DNA from: Streptomyces griseosporeus
GTDB lineage: Bacteria; Actinomycetota; Actinomycetes; Streptomycetales; Streptomycetaceae
Assembly: GCF_014656055.1 (NCBI RefSeq)
Contig: NZ_BNBR01000004.1
Location: forward strand, 62,001 to 126,000
Direction: 5' to 3'
Length of the DNA stretch: 64,000 nucleotides
Both the position numbers and the translations under genes were made by a program. Within the stretch, counting starts at the first letter, position 1. The number at the start of each line of letters is the position of its first letter. Of this stretch, positions 49,378 through 58,289 are shown piece after piece. The notes beneath the pieces were generated by a model. That model worked only from the letters and a program-made list of their open reading frames with translations. It was not told the DNA's origin and searched no databases.

Positions 49378-49857
49378 TCAGGTCCGGTCCCGGTCCTCCG
49401 CCGCCTGCTCCACCAGCGGGATGATCCGCAGCGGAACGGGGTTCTCCATGACGATCGCGGTGGAGGCCCGGACGATCCCATCGAAACCGACGACCCGGTC
49501 GATCACACGCTGGAGATCGGCGTTGGAACGGGCCACCAGCCGGCACAGCATGTCCCCGGTGCCGGTCGTCGTGTGCAGCTCCAGCACCTCCGGCACCGTC
49601 GCCAAGTGCGCCCGCACATCGGCCCCTTGGCCCTGCCGGATCTGCAGCGTCGCGAACGCGGTGACCGGGTAGCCGAGGGCCGCCGGATCCACCTCGGGAC
49701 CGAACCCGCGGATGACTCCGTTCGACTGAAGCCGGTCCAGCCGCGCCTGCACCGTCCCACGCGCCACCCCGAGTCGCCGGGACATCTCCAGCACCCCGAT
49801 CCGCGGCTCCCGCGCGAGCAGCACGATGATCCGCCCGTCCAGATGATCGATCGCCAT
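49378..49857 (-). CDS. Lrp/AsnC-family regulator divergent from hpd
   Basis: A 159-residue regulator from ATG 49857. The N-terminal helix-turn-helix spans about 5-50 (LDGRIIVLLAREPRIGVLEM, SRRLGVARGTVQARLDRLQS), and the RAM effector domain about 65-150 (YPVTAFATLQIRQGQGADVR, TTTGTGDMLCRLVARS). It is divergent from hpd across 127 bp and most likely controls tyrosine breakdown with an aromatic amino acid or keto acid as ligand. Its 3' end is 20 bp before the osmoprotectant operon on the same strand, so read-through is possible. Candidate operators lie at 49885-49892 and 49940-49955. Confidence 0.9.
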   Translation of the reverse strand: MAIDHLDGRIIVLLAREPRIGVLEMSRRLGVARGTVQARLDRLQSNGVIRGFGPEVDPAALGYPVTAFATLQIRQGQGADVRAHLATVPEVLELHTTTGTGDMLCRLVARSNADLQRVIDRVVGFDGIVRASTAIVMENPVPLRIIPLVEQAAEDRDRT

Positions 49858-49884
49858 GAGGACCCGCCTCCAGGGGTGGTCATC

Positions 49885-49955
49885 CTGTACAGAAAGCCCG
49901 CCGATACCGCCGTACCAGTGAGCACATTGCCCAGTCGGAGCGCAAACTATTGCGC
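49885..49955. promoter_or_regulatory. Two palindromes in the lrp-hpd intergenic region
   Basis: CTGTACAG (49885-49892) lies near the Lrp gene start and GCGCAA-acta-TTGCGC (49940-49955) lies 29 bp before the hpd ATG. They are the only clear dyads in the 127-bp divergent region, 55 bp apart (about five turns), fitting binding by an Lrp oligomer. Confidence 0.45.
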
Positions 49956-49984
49956 ACCTTGCAGAGCGGGTCCAGTCTGCGGCC

Positions 49985-51133
49985 ATGACGCAGACCACAC
50001 ACCACACTCCCGACACGACCGCCCGGCAGGACGACCCCTTCCCGGTCAAGGGAATGGACGCGGTCGTCTTCGCCGTGGGCAACGCCAAGCAGGCGGCGCA
50101 CTACTACTCCACCGCCTTCGGCATGAAGCTGGTCGCCTACTCCGGACCGGAGAACGGCAGCCGCGAGACCGCCAGCTACGTACTGGAGAACGGCTCCGCC
50201 CGCTTCGTCCTCACCTCGGTCATCAAGCCCGCCACCACCTGGGGCCACTTCCTCGCCCAGCACGTGGCCGAGCACGGCGACGGCGTCATCGACCTCGCCA
50301 TCGAGGTCCCGGACGCGCGCCGCGCCTACGCGTACGCCATCGAGCACGGCGCGCGGTCCGTCGCCGAGCCGTACGAGCTGAAGGACGAGCACGGCACCGT
50401 CGTCCTCGCCGCGATCGCCACCTACGGCGAGACCCGCCACACCCTCGTCGACCGCTCCGGCTACGACGGCCCCTACCTGCCGGGCTACGTCGCCGCCGAC
50501 CCGATCGTCGAGCCGCCCGCGCAGCGCACCTTCCAGGCCATCGACCACTGCGTCGGCAACGTCGAACTCGGCCGCATGAACGAGTGGGTGGAGTTCTACA
50601 ACAAGGTCATGGGCTTCACGAACATGAAGGAGTTCGTGGGCGACGACATCGCCACCGAGTACAGCGCGCTGATGTCGAAGGTGGTGGCCGACGGCACGCT
50701 CAAGGTCAAGTTCCCGATCAACGAGCCCGCCGTCGCCAAGAAGAAGTCCCAGATCGACGAGTACCTGGAGTTCTACGGCGGCGCCGGTGTCCAGCACATC
50801 GCGCTGAACACCAACGACATCGTCGCCACCGTCCGCGCCATGCGCGCCGCCGGTGTCCAGTTCCTCGACACCCCGGACTCCTACTACGACACCCTCGGCG
50901 AGTGGGTCGGCGACACCCGCGTGCCGATCGAGACGCTGCGCGAGCTGAAGATCCTCGCCGACCGCGACGAGGACGGCTACCTGCTGCAGATCTTCACCAA
51001 GCCGGTCCAGGACAAGCCGACCGTCTTCTTCGAACTCATCGAGCGGCACGGCTCGATGGGCTTCGGCAAGGGCAACTTCAAGGCCCTGTTCGAGGCGATC
51101 GAGCGCGAGCAGGCCAAGCGCGGCAACCTGTAG
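49985..51133 (+). CDS. hpd: 4-Hydroxyphenylpyruvate dioxygenase
   Basis: A 382-residue iron(II) dioxygenase from ATG 49985. It converts 4-hydroxyphenylpyruvate to homogentisate in tyrosine catabolism, the step before ochronotic pigment formation. Two vicinal-oxygen-chelate halves are visible. The C-terminal half carries the metal ligands His188 (AIDHCVGN), His271 (GVQHIALN) and Glu350 (TVFFELIER). Also typical are SKVVADGTLKVKFPINEPA and GFGKGNFKALFEAIEREQ at the end. It is divergent from an Lrp regulator and is single-gene, closed by the long palindrome at 51149. By position it matches S. coelicolor SCO2927. Confidence 0.96.
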   Translation: MTQTTHHTPDTTARQDDPFPVKGMDAVVFAVGNAKQAAHYYSTAFGMKLVAYSGPENGSRETASYVLENGSARFVLTSVIKPATTWGHFLAQHVAEHGDGVIDLAIEVPDARRAYAYAIEHGARSVAEPYELKDEHGTVVLAAIATYGETRHTLVDRSGYDGPYLPGYVAADPIVEPPAQRTFQAIDHCVGNVELGRMNEWVEFYNKVMGFTNMKEFVGDDIATEYSALMSKVVADGTLKVKFPINEPAVAKKKSQIDEYLEFYGGAGVQHIALNTNDIVATVRAMRAAGVQFLDTPDSYYDTLGEWVGDTRVPIETLRELKILADRDEDGYLLQIFTKPVQDKPTVFFELIERHGSMGFGKGNFKALFEAIEREQAKRGNL

Positions 51134-51148
51134 GACCCCTCACCGCTC

Positions 51149-51212
51149 GGGCCTGTTGTCAAACTCCCGTCCGCCCGAAGGGCGTGGCAGACGGGAGTTT
51201 GACGACAGGCCC
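51149..51212. terminator. 64-bp near-perfect palindrome between convergent hpd and TPR genes
   Basis: GGGCCTGT (51149-51156) and GTCAAACTCCCGTC (51158-51171) pair with GACGGGAGTTTGAC (51190-51203) and ACAGGCCC (51205-51212), one mismatch between them. Inside, CGCCC-gaa-GGGCG pairs again, so almost all 64 bases can fold. It reaches the TPR stop codon and is a bidirectional terminator, or a small inverted-repeat element serving as one. Confidence 0.85.
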
Positions 51213-53431
51213 TAGGGCGGGCCGTCCCCGGACGGCTCGCCCAGCGCCCGCAGCGCCGCCCGCGCCGCCGGCGCGTGCACGACGGAGAAGTACGGGTTGA
51301 TCCGCAGCGCCTCCTGAAGGTGCCTGCGGGCCGGCCCGTACTGCTTCAGCGCCCGCTCGATCATGCCCCGGTGGTAGGCGTACGGCGCACTGCGCACCCC
51401 GCCGCCGTGCGCCTTGTCGGTGGCGATCGCCGCGAACCGCAGCGCCTCCTTGTCCGCGCCGGCCCGGTGCAGCGCCCAGCCCAGCGCGTCCGCCACGTCG
51501 ATGCCCGGCTGCCGCCGCCACTCGGCCCGCAGCAGCCGCACCGCCGTCGCCGGATCCCCGTGGTCCGCCTCGAACCGGCCCAGCGTCAGGTTCCCGTCGA
51601 CCCCGCCGGCCGCGTGCTGCCGCACCAGCGCCCGCAGCAGGTCGTACTCCACCCGCGCCGCGTCCCTGAGCCCCAGCGACTCGTACAACTCGCCCAGTTC
51701 CAGGGCGTACTGCGGTTCCGGCTGCCGGGTCAGCGCCACCCGGTACGCGCTCAGCGCCTCCGAGGAACGCCCCAGCGCCGCCAGCACCCGCGCCTGCCCG
51801 GCCTGCGCGGCCCGCAGGTCCGGGTCGGTCCGCGCCGCCGCCCGGAAGTGCCGCAGCGCGTCCTGGAGGTCACCGCGCTCCCACGCCAGCTCGCCCGCCC
51901 CCTGCAGATACGCCGCCCGCTCGGCCGGCGCCCCCGCCGCCGCGGCCGCGTCCGCCAGCGCCGCCTGCGCGTCCTCCCGCCAGCCGCGGTCCCGGTAGAC
52001 GGCCGCCGCCCGCGCCCGCACGGCGGGCCCCGAGTGCAGCTCGGTCAGCCGGTCCAGCGCCCGCCCGGCCCCCTTGTGGTCGCCGAGCCCGGTCAGCGCC
52101 TCGATCAGCAGCGGATACGTCCGCCAGCGCTTCGGCCGCTCCTTCAGCGCCGCCTCCGCGTAGCCCTTGGCGGCCCGGAAGTCGCGGCGCGCGTTCGCCA
52201 GCGCCGCGAGCCCGTCCAGCGCGTCGGGGTTCCGTTTCGGCGTGCTCTTCAGCGACCGGCGCAGCGCGCTCTCTGCCTTGGGATACAGGGCCGCCTCCGC
52301 CGTACGCCGGCCCTGCTCGACGTAGGCCGTCCCGAGCAGCGCCCAGGACCGGGCGTCCTTCGGGTGTGCGCGCAGATACGCCTCCTGCTCCCCGATCAGC
52401 ACCGTCAGATCCGGCAGCGCGGCCGGCGCCCCCGCCGCCAGCGCGGCCCGCGCCTGCGGTCCCGGCGCCGGGACGGGAGCCGACCGCACCGGCGCCTCGG
52501 CCGGCAACCCGACCAGCACCCCACCGACCACCAGCGCCCCTGCGGCAAGCGAGGCGATCAACGCCCAGCGCCGCCGGGACCGGGACCGGGGCACAGCGGC
52601 GGCACCTTCCTCGGCCGGGTCCTCCTCGCTCGGGGCGGGGGCATCCGGGGCTGTGGCGTCTGACGCTGGGGCACCTGGGGTCGAGTCGGCTGCGGCCGGG
52701 GCGTCTGACGCTGGGGCGCCTGGGGTCGAGTCGGCTGCGGCCGGGGCGTCTGGGGTGGGGGTGTCTGAGGGCGTGGGGTCCTGATCGGCGGTGGCCTGGG
52801 GGCCGTCGTCCTGCGGTGCCGGGTCGGGGGTGGGGTCGTCTTGGGGCGTGGCGTCCTGGTCGGCGGCGGCCTCGGGGCCGTCATCCTCCTGGTCCGGGCG
52901 CGTGGCGCCGCCGTCCTCGGCTCGGGGGTGCGTGGACGCGTCACCGGTGGGGGCGGGGGCCTTGCGCAGGTCGACCGCGGGGTGCGTGGGCGCGTCGTCG
53001 GTGGGGGCGGGGGCCTTGCGCAGGTCGACCGCGGCGTGCGTGGGCGCGTCGTCGGTGGGGGCGGAGGCTTTGCGCAGGTCGACCGCGGGGTGCGTGGTTC
53101 CGTCGTCCGTGGGGGCAGGCGCCTCGGTGCTGTCGTCCTCGGCGCGGGGGCACGTGGGCGTGTCGTCGGTGGAGGCGGGGGCCTCCGTGCCGGCGTCCTC
53201 GGCGTCGTGGTGCGTGGGCGCGTCGTCGGTGGGGCCGGAGGCCTTCCGCAGGTCGACCGTGGGGGTGGTGGGCGGACGACCGTCGCCCGTGGGACCGGTG
53301 GGCGGGCCGCTGCCGTCCACGGGGCCGACGGGGGCGGAGCCGTCCCCCGGGTCGGTGGGGCCGGTGTCGGCGGGGCCGAGGGGCGGGGCGCTGTCGATCA
53401 GGCCCCCGGAGGGCTTCGCGCTGTTCTCCAT
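51212..53431 (-). CDS. Large TPR membrane protein with repetitive acidic N-terminus
   Basis: A 739-residue protein. ATG 53431 is used; GTG 53440 is possible. Residues 1 to about 280 are disordered, rich in Asp, Pro, Ala and Thr, with 18-residue units such as PTDDAPTHPAVDLRKAPA from a 54-bp DNA repeat. One membrane helix follows near 285-310 (RRRWALIASLAAGALVVGGV). The outer part has about ten tetratricopeptide repeats, for example ARSWALLGTAYVEQGRRTAE, AYLQGAGELAWERGDLQDAL and PYAYHRGMIERALKQYGPAR. TPR arrays bind other proteins or peptides; no catalytic motif is present. Function unknown. Convergent with hpd and divergent from the flavoprotein gene. Confidence 0.85.
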   Translation of the reverse strand: MENSAKPSGGLIDSAPPLGPADTGPTDPGDGSAPVGPVDGSGPPTGPTGDGRPPTTPTVDLRKASGPTDDAPTHHDAEDAGTEAPASTDDTPTCPRAEDDSTEAPAPTDDGTTHPAVDLRKASAPTDDAPTHAAVDLRKAPAPTDDAPTHPAVDLRKAPAPTGDASTHPRAEDGGATRPDQEDDGPEAAADQDATPQDDPTPDPAPQDDGPQATADQDPTPSDTPTPDAPAAADSTPGAPASDAPAAADSTPGAPASDATAPDAPAPSEEDPAEEGAAAVPRSRSRRRWALIASLAAGALVVGGVLVGLPAEAPVRSAPVPAPGPQARAALAAGAPAALPDLTVLIGEQEAYLRAHPKDARSWALLGTAYVEQGRRTAEAALYPKAESALRRSLKSTPKRNPDALDGLAALANARRDFRAAKGYAEAALKERPKRWRTYPLLIEALTGLGDHKGAGRALDRLTELHSGPAVRARAAAVYRDRGWREDAQAALADAAAAAGAPAERAAYLQGAGELAWERGDLQDALRHFRAAARTDPDLRAAQAGQARVLAALGRSSEALSAYRVALTRQPEPQYALELGELYESLGLRDAARVEYDLLRALVRQHAAGGVDGNLTLGRFEADHGDPATAVRLLRAEWRRQPGIDVADALGWALHRAGADKEALRFAAIATDKAHGGGVRSAPYAYHRGMIERALKQYGPARRHLQEALRINPYFSVVHAPAARAALRALGEPSGDGPP
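52927..53110 (-). repeat. 54-bp coding tandem repeat in the TPR protein gene
   Basis: CTTGCGCAGGTCGACCGCGG recurs at 52961, 53015 and 53069 at exactly 54 bp, each unit encoding 18 residues with VDLRKA. Further degenerate copies reach about 53270. The frame is kept in all copies. Confidence 0.8.
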
Positions 53432-53528
53432 GGCGCTCACTGTGCGCGAGGACGCCGACCGCGCCCGGTATACGGCGGCTGCCGTACACGGGGTTCACAC
53501 CGATGGCCCCCGGTGCGACGCTGTGATC

Positions 53529-54929
53529 ATGAGCCGCATCGAAGCGCCGCGCGACGAACGGACGGGCAACCTCCTCGACCGGCTGCTGGCCGGCCTGCCC
53601 GCCGAGGCCGTCCTGACCGACCCCGACGTCACGGCCTCTTACGCCCACGACATGGCCAGCTTCTGCCCGGCCGGCTCCCCGGCCGTGGTCGTGCTGCCCC
53701 GCACCGTCGAACAGGTCCAGCACGTCCTGCGCACCGCCACCGAGCTGCGTGTCCCCGTCGTCCCGCAGGGCGCCCGCACCGGCCTGTCCGGCGGCGCCAA
53801 CGCCACCGACGGCTGCATCGTGCTGTCCCTCACCAAGATGGACCGCATCCTGGAGATCAACCCGGTCGACCGGGTCGCGGTCGTCGAACCCGGCGTCGTC
53901 AACGCCGCCCTCTCCCGCGCCGTGGAGGAACACGGGCTGTACTACCCGCCCGACCCCTCCAGCTGGGAGATGTGCACGATCGGCGGCAACATCGGCACCG
54001 CCTCCGGCGGCCTGTGCTGCGTGAAGTACGGCGTCACCGCCGAGTACGTCCTCGGCCTGGACGTCGTCCTCGCCGACGGCCGCCTGCTCACCACCGGCCG
54101 CCGCACCGCGAAGGGCGTCGCCGGATACGACCTCACCCGCCTCTTCGTCGGCTCGGAGGGCTCCCTCGGCATCGTCGTCCGGGCGGTCCTCGCGCTGCGG
54201 CCCAAGCCGCCCCGGCAGCTGGTGCTGGCCGCCGAGTTCCCCTCGGCGGCGGCCGCCTGCGACGCCGTGTGCCGGATCATGGCCGGCGGTCACGTCCCGT
54301 CCCTCCTCGAACTGATGGACCGTACGACCGTCAAGGCGGTGAACGACCTCGCCCACATGGGCCTGCCCGAGACCACCGAGGCCCTCCTCCTGGCCGCCTT
54401 CGACACCCCGGACCCCGCCGCCGACCTCGCCGCCGTCGGCGCGCTGTGCGAGGCCGCCGGTGCCACCCAGGTCGTTCCCGCCGAGGACACCGCCGAGTCC
54501 GAACTGCTCCTGCAGGCACGCCGGCTGTCCCTCACCGCGCTGGAGGCCGTCAAGGGCACGACGATGATCGACGACGTGTGCGTGCCCCGCTCCCGGCTCG
54601 GCGACATGCTCGACGGCGTCGAGCGCATCGCCGCGAAGTACGGCCTGACCATCGGGGTCTGCGCGCACGCGGGCGACGGCAATACCCACCCGACCGTCTG
54701 CTTCGACGCGCAGGACCCCGACGAGTCCCGGCGGGCCCGCGAGTCCTTCGACGAGATCATGGCCCTCGGCCTGGAACTCGGCGGCACGATCACCGGCGAG
54801 CACGGCGTGGGTGTCCTGAAGAAGGAGTGGCTGGCCCGCGAGATCGGCCCGGTCGGCGTCGAGATGCAACGGCAGATCAAACAGGTCTTCGACCCGCTCG
54901 GCATCCTCAACCCGGGCAAGCTGTTCTGA
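53529..54929 (+). CDS. FAD-linked oxidase, glycolate oxidase GlcD / D-lactate dehydrogenase type
   Basis: A 466-residue flavoprotein from ATG 53529. The FAD_binding_4 domain covers about 45-220: VVVLPRTVEQVQHVLRTATE, VVPQGARTGLSGGANATDG, NIGTASGGLCCVKYGVTAEY and RTAKGVAGYDLTRLFVGSEG. The C-terminal FAD-oxidase domain covers 230-465 and has GVCAHAGDGNTHPTVCFD with the conserved His residues, GGTITGEHGVGVLKKEW and FDPLGILNPGKLF. It should oxidise a 2-hydroxy acid such as glycolate, D-lactate or D-2-hydroxyglutarate, passing electrons to a membrane acceptor. No GlcE/GlcF subunit genes are adjacent, so it may act alone. Convergent with ssgG. Confidence 0.92.
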   Translation: MSRIEAPRDERTGNLLDRLLAGLPAEAVLTDPDVTASYAHDMASFCPAGSPAVVVLPRTVEQVQHVLRTATELRVPVVPQGARTGLSGGANATDGCIVLSLTKMDRILEINPVDRVAVVEPGVVNAALSRAVEEHGLYYPPDPSSWEMCTIGGNIGTASGGLCCVKYGVTAEYVLGLDVVLADGRLLTTGRRTAKGVAGYDLTRLFVGSEGSLGIVVRAVLALRPKPPRQLVLAAEFPSAAAACDAVCRIMAGGHVPSLLELMDRTTVKAVNDLAHMGLPETTEALLLAAFDTPDPAADLAAVGALCEAAGATQVVPAEDTAESELLLQARRLSLTALEAVKGTTMIDDVCVPRSRLGDMLDGVERIAAKYGLTIGVCAHAGDGNTHPTVCFDAQDPDESRRARESFDEIMALGLELGGTITGEHGVGVLKKEWLAREIGPVGVEMQRQIKQVFDPLGILNPGKLF

Positions 54930-54953
54930 CCTCGGTCGGTGCCGCACCGGGTC

Positions 54954-55364
54954 TCACTGGGCGAGCAGTTGGTCGAGGGCGTCGTCGATGCCCAGCTGCT
55001 CGCCCTCGGTCCCCGGCGGCACCACCCGCAGCGTCCGCTCCAGCCAGGCCGACACCTGGGCCGCCGGCGCCTCCAGCAGGGCGTCTCCGTCGGGCGAGCT
55101 CAGCGCCATCAGCACCACGCTGCGACCGTCCACCTTCGTCGGCCACACCCGCACGTCCCCGTGCCCGCACGGCCGGAACACGCCCTCCACCAGCAGCTCC
55201 CGGGCGAACGTCCAGTTGACCGGGTACTCCGAGTTGATGTGGAAGGTGATGTGCACGGCGTAGGGGTCGTCGGTGCGGTAGGTGAGCCTGGCCGGGACGG
55301 GGATGCCGCGCTCCGGCGAAAGGATGAGCCTCAGTTCCAGTTCGCGCTCGACCACGGTGTGCAT
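54954..55364 (-). CDS. ssgG: SsgA-like sporulation/cell-division protein (SsgG)
   Basis: A 136-residue SALP family protein from ATG 55364. Family features are RLTYRTDDPYAVHITFHINS, VNWTFARELLVEGVFRPCGH, GDVRVWPTKVDGRSVVLMAL, SSPDGDALLEAP and VSAWLERTLRVVPPGTEGE. SALPs are restricted to sporulating actinomycetes and control septum placement and wall remodelling in aerial hyphae. Position between the FAD oxidase and RDD genes matches S. coelicolor SCO2924, ssgG, needed for correct spacing of spore septa. A 211-bp divergent region separates it from the first RDD gene; GGGAAA-ttctt-TTTCCC at 55450-55466 is the only clear dyad there. Confidence 0.9.
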   Translation of the reverse strand: MHTVVERELELRLILSPERGIPVPARLTYRTDDPYAVHITFHINSEYPVNWTFARELLVEGVFRPCGHGDVRVWPTKVDGRSVVLMALSSPDGDALLEAPAAQVSAWLERTLRVVPPGTEGEQLGIDDALDQLLAQ

Positions 55365-55575
55365 GACGGTGTCGTCCTCTCGTGAGGGGCCCTCGGACGG
55401 GCCCGTACGAGGAGAGAGGGGGCCGGGCCGGAAGCATTACGCGGGTTCGGGGAAATTCTTTTTCCCTCGTGCCCGGAAAGGGGTGGGTCCTGCGGGAGAG
55501 GCGGTGGCGGTTGCGCTCGTCTGATAGATGTGGAGGCCCCCAAGTGACCCCCGAGACAGATACGGGACGACGGAC

Positions 55576-57411
55576 ATGAGCGCCCCAACCCCGGCCCCCG
55601 GCGACGACCGGCCCCGCGAAGGGTATTACCCGGACCCGTCCATCCCTGGATACGTCCGGTACTGGAACGGTTCCGCCTGGGTGCCGGGCACCAGCCGCCC
55701 GGCGCCGACCGACGGCGAGCCGCTCGCACCGCCGCCCGGCGTGCGCCCGGCGCAGCCCGCCTCCGTGGAGGAGACCGGCCCCCACTTCTTCGACGAGGAC
55801 CCGCAGCCCGGCCCGGCCGCCGACCCCCAGGAACCGGCCTCCGCATGGACCGCCGACCGCGCCCGCCAGTCCGGCTTCGGCACCGACCAGGACCGTCGCG
55901 TGTCGTGGGGGACCCCCGGGGCGGCCGCGGACCCGAGGGTGCCGACAGACCCGGCCCGGACCCCCGCACCGGGCTCCGGCCCCGCCCAGCCCGCCGCACC
56001 CGGCCAGGCCGCCGGTCCGGCCCAGTCGCCCGTACCCGGCCAGGCCGCCGGCCCGGCCCACTCGCCCGTACCCGGCCAGGCCCCCGGCCCGGCCCAGTCG
56101 CCCGTACCCGGACAGGCGTCCGGTGCGGCTCCGGCGAGCGTGCCCGGGCAAGGACCCGGCGCCGGGCAGTCGTTCGGTCCGGCGCGGGCGTCCGGTGCGG
56201 GCCGGTCGCCCGTGCCCGCACAGGGGCCCGGGGCCGCCCAGGGACCCGTACCCGGCCAGTCCTTCGGCCCGGCGCAGGCCTCCGGCGGTGGCGCCGGGCG
56301 CGCGGAGGCCGGGGACGCGGAGTCGTCGCCGGGCACCGTCGTCTTCCGCCGGCCCACCGCCGCCGACGCTCCCCAGGGTGATCAGGACGCGGGCACGATG
56401 CTGTTCCGCCCGGTGCCCTCGCAGGGGCAGGGCGACGGACGCGGCCAGGCCGGCCAGGGCACCCCGGGCGCGGCCCCCGACTGGCCGGAGGCCGGCTCCG
56501 ACTTCGCCGCGCAGGGCCCGGTGCACGCCGGTGCCGCCGGCCCGGCGGCCGCCGCGGCGCCGGGTCCCGGTTTCGCCGCCGGGAAGGCCGCCGCCGACCG
56601 CGCGGCCGCCGCACAGGGCCCGGCGGCAGCCACCCCCGGCACCCCCGCCGCCACCCCCGGGCCGACGGCCTCGCAGCCGAACCCCGCCGCCCCAGGCCCG
56701 GTCGGCCCCGCCGCCCCCGCCACCCCCGGCTTCCCCCATCAGGCCGCCCCGGCCGCCGCCTCCGCCAACCCCCTCTCCACCCCCGTGACCAGCGGCCCCG
56801 GCGGCGGTCAGGCCTCCTGGGCGCAGCAGGTGCACCAGCTGGCGGGCGCGGGCGAGGCGGAGCAGCCGGTCGCGCCGTGGAAGCCGCCGGTGGAGGACAT
56901 CTTCCAGGCGGCGGCCCGCCGGCAGGCTTCCGCGCGCCCCGCGGGGCTCGGCAGGCGGCTGGCCGCGCGGCTCGTCGACACGCTGGTCGTCGCCGCCGTC
57001 ACCTCCGCCGCCGCCGTGCCGCTCGGCCTGAAGACCGTCGACCACGTCAGCGAGAAGATCGACGCGGCCAAGCTCACCGGACGGACCGTCACCGTCTGGA
57101 TCGTCGACGGCACCACCTCGGTCTACCTCGGTGTCATCCTCGCCGTCCTGCTCCTCGCCGGTGTCCTCTGCGAGGCGCTGCCCACCGCCAAGTGGGGCCG
57201 CACCCTCGGCAAGAAGCTGTTCCGCCTGGAGGTGCGGGACATCGAGGCGCACGAGCCCCCGTCCTTCGGCGCGGCCCTGCGCCGCTGGCTGGTCTACAGC
57301 ATCCCGGGGCTGCTCGGCATCGGTGTCGTGGGCGTCGTATGGGGCCTGTTCGACCGTCCCTGGCGGCAGTGCTGGCACGACAAGGCCGCGCATACGTTCG
57401 TCGCGGGATGA
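55576..57411 (+). CDS. DUF2510-RDD membrane protein with long Pro/Ala repeat region
   Basis: A 611-residue protein from ATG 55576. A DUF2510 module opens it (EGYYPDPSIPGYVRYWNGSA, WVPGTSRPAP). Residues about 60-445 are disordered; between 130 and 250 there are 11-residue units of the type GPAQSPVPGQA written in near-identical 33-bp DNA repeats (about 55990-56290). The C-terminal RDD domain (about 465-611) has ARPAGLGRRLAARLVDTLVV, the middle Asp/Lys region LPTAKWGRTLGKKLFRLEVR, and WHDKAAHTFVAG, with three or four membrane helices. RDD proteins may transport ions or small molecules, but roles are mostly unknown. A second RDD gene follows after 89 bp. Confidence 0.87.
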   Translation: MSAPTPAPGDDRPREGYYPDPSIPGYVRYWNGSAWVPGTSRPAPTDGEPLAPPPGVRPAQPASVEETGPHFFDEDPQPGPAADPQEPASAWTADRARQSGFGTDQDRRVSWGTPGAAADPRVPTDPARTPAPGSGPAQPAAPGQAAGPAQSPVPGQAAGPAHSPVPGQAPGPAQSPVPGQASGAAPASVPGQGPGAGQSFGPARASGAGRSPVPAQGPGAAQGPVPGQSFGPAQASGGGAGRAEAGDAESSPGTVVFRRPTAADAPQGDQDAGTMLFRPVPSQGQGDGRGQAGQGTPGAAPDWPEAGSDFAAQGPVHAGAAGPAAAAAPGPGFAAGKAAADRAAAAQGPAAATPGTPAATPGPTASQPNPAAPGPVGPAAPATPGFPHQAAPAAASANPLSTPVTSGPGGGQASWAQQVHQLAGAGEAEQPVAPWKPPVEDIFQAAARRQASARPAGLGRRLAARLVDTLVVAAVTSAAAVPLGLKTVDHVSEKIDAAKLTGRTVTVWIVDGTTSVYLGVILAVLLLAGVLCEALPTAKWGRTLGKKLFRLEVRDIEAHEPPSFGAALRRWLVYSIPGLLGIGVVGVVWGLFDRPWRQCWHDKAAHTFVAG

Positions 57412-57500
57412 CCGGGTACGGCGTCCGGCCCGGCTGATCCGGTACTCCGACCGGCCGCTCGCCGGATGCGGAGCCGGAGGGAACGCGGTGCACTCGGCCC

Positions 57501-58232
57501 ATGAGCACCGAACCGCCCCCCGGCTCCGGGCAGCCACCGGAGGACGACCCGTTCAGGAAGCAGCCCCCGCCCGGCCCCGGGCAGGGGCCGGGACCGGGCT
57601 CGCCGTACGACACCCCGCACGGCGGCCAGCCCCCGCCACCCCACGGCACCGGCGGCCCCCCGGGCGGCGGCCCCTACGGCGGCGGTGGCCCGTACGGGGG
57701 CGGTGGCCCGTACGGGGGTGACCCCTACGGCGGTCCCGGTGGCCCCTACGGCGGCCCCGGCGGCCCCGCCGACCCCCTCGCCGGCATGCCCCCGCTCGCC
57801 GACAGCGGCAAGCGCACGCTCGCGCGCATCATCGACATGATCCTCGTCGGTGTCGTCGTCTGGCTGCTCACCCTCGGCTTCAACGTGGACGAGTACACCG
57901 TGGACGGCGACCGGATCGAGGTCGGCAAGTCCCTCGGCCAGTCCGCCATCGCGGCCGTGCTCTACGTCGCGTACGACACCTTCCTGATCGCCCGCACCGG
58001 CCAGACCGTCGGCAAGAAGCTGCTCGGCATGCGCGTGGCCAATCTGGACAACGGGGCCAACCCGTCCGTGCAGAACGCGCTGCTGCGGGCGTTGGTGCTG
58101 TGGATCCCGTTCGCGTTCTGCTGTGCCTGTGTGTGGACGGCGATCTCGGGCGGCTGGAGCTTCTTCGACAAGCCGTACAAACAGGGCCTGCACGACAAGG
58201 CGGCCAAGACGGTCGTGGTCAGCACCGGTTGA
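57501..58232 (+). CDS. RDD-family membrane protein
   Basis: A 243-residue protein from ATG 57501. The first 95 residues are Pro/Gly-rich with repeats of GGGGPYGG type. The RDD domain (about 100-243) shows GKRTLARIIDMILVGVVVWL, RTGQTVGKKLLGMRVANLDN and YKQGLHDKAAKTVVVSTG, with helices at about 108-128, 150-168 and 190-215; the latter has an FCCAC cluster. It is a shorter paralogue of the preceding gene, so the pair probably arose by duplication and may form a hetero-oligomer. A hairpin ends the unit at 58244. Confidence 0.87.
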   Translation: MSTEPPPGSGQPPEDDPFRKQPPPGPGQGPGPGSPYDTPHGGQPPPPHGTGGPPGGGPYGGGGPYGGGGPYGGDPYGGPGGPYGGPGGPADPLAGMPPLADSGKRTLARIIDMILVGVVVWLLTLGFNVDEYTVDGDRIEVGKSLGQSAIAAVLYVAYDTFLIARTGQTVGKKLLGMRVANLDNGANPSVQNALLRALVLWIPFAFCCACVWTAISGGWSFFDKPYKQGLHDKAAKTVVVSTG

Positions 58233-58243
58233 GCGCACGGCGA

Positions 58244-58273
58244 AGGGCCCGCACCGGCCGCGGCGCGGGCCCT
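58244..58273. terminator. Terminator between RDD gene and convergent small membrane protein gene
   Basis: AGGGCCCGC (58244-58252) pairs perfectly with GCGGGCCCT (58265-58273), 12-base loop. It lies between convergent genes and can act in both directions. Confidence 0.75.
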
Positions 58274-58289
58274 GTCGCCCGATGTCGGG

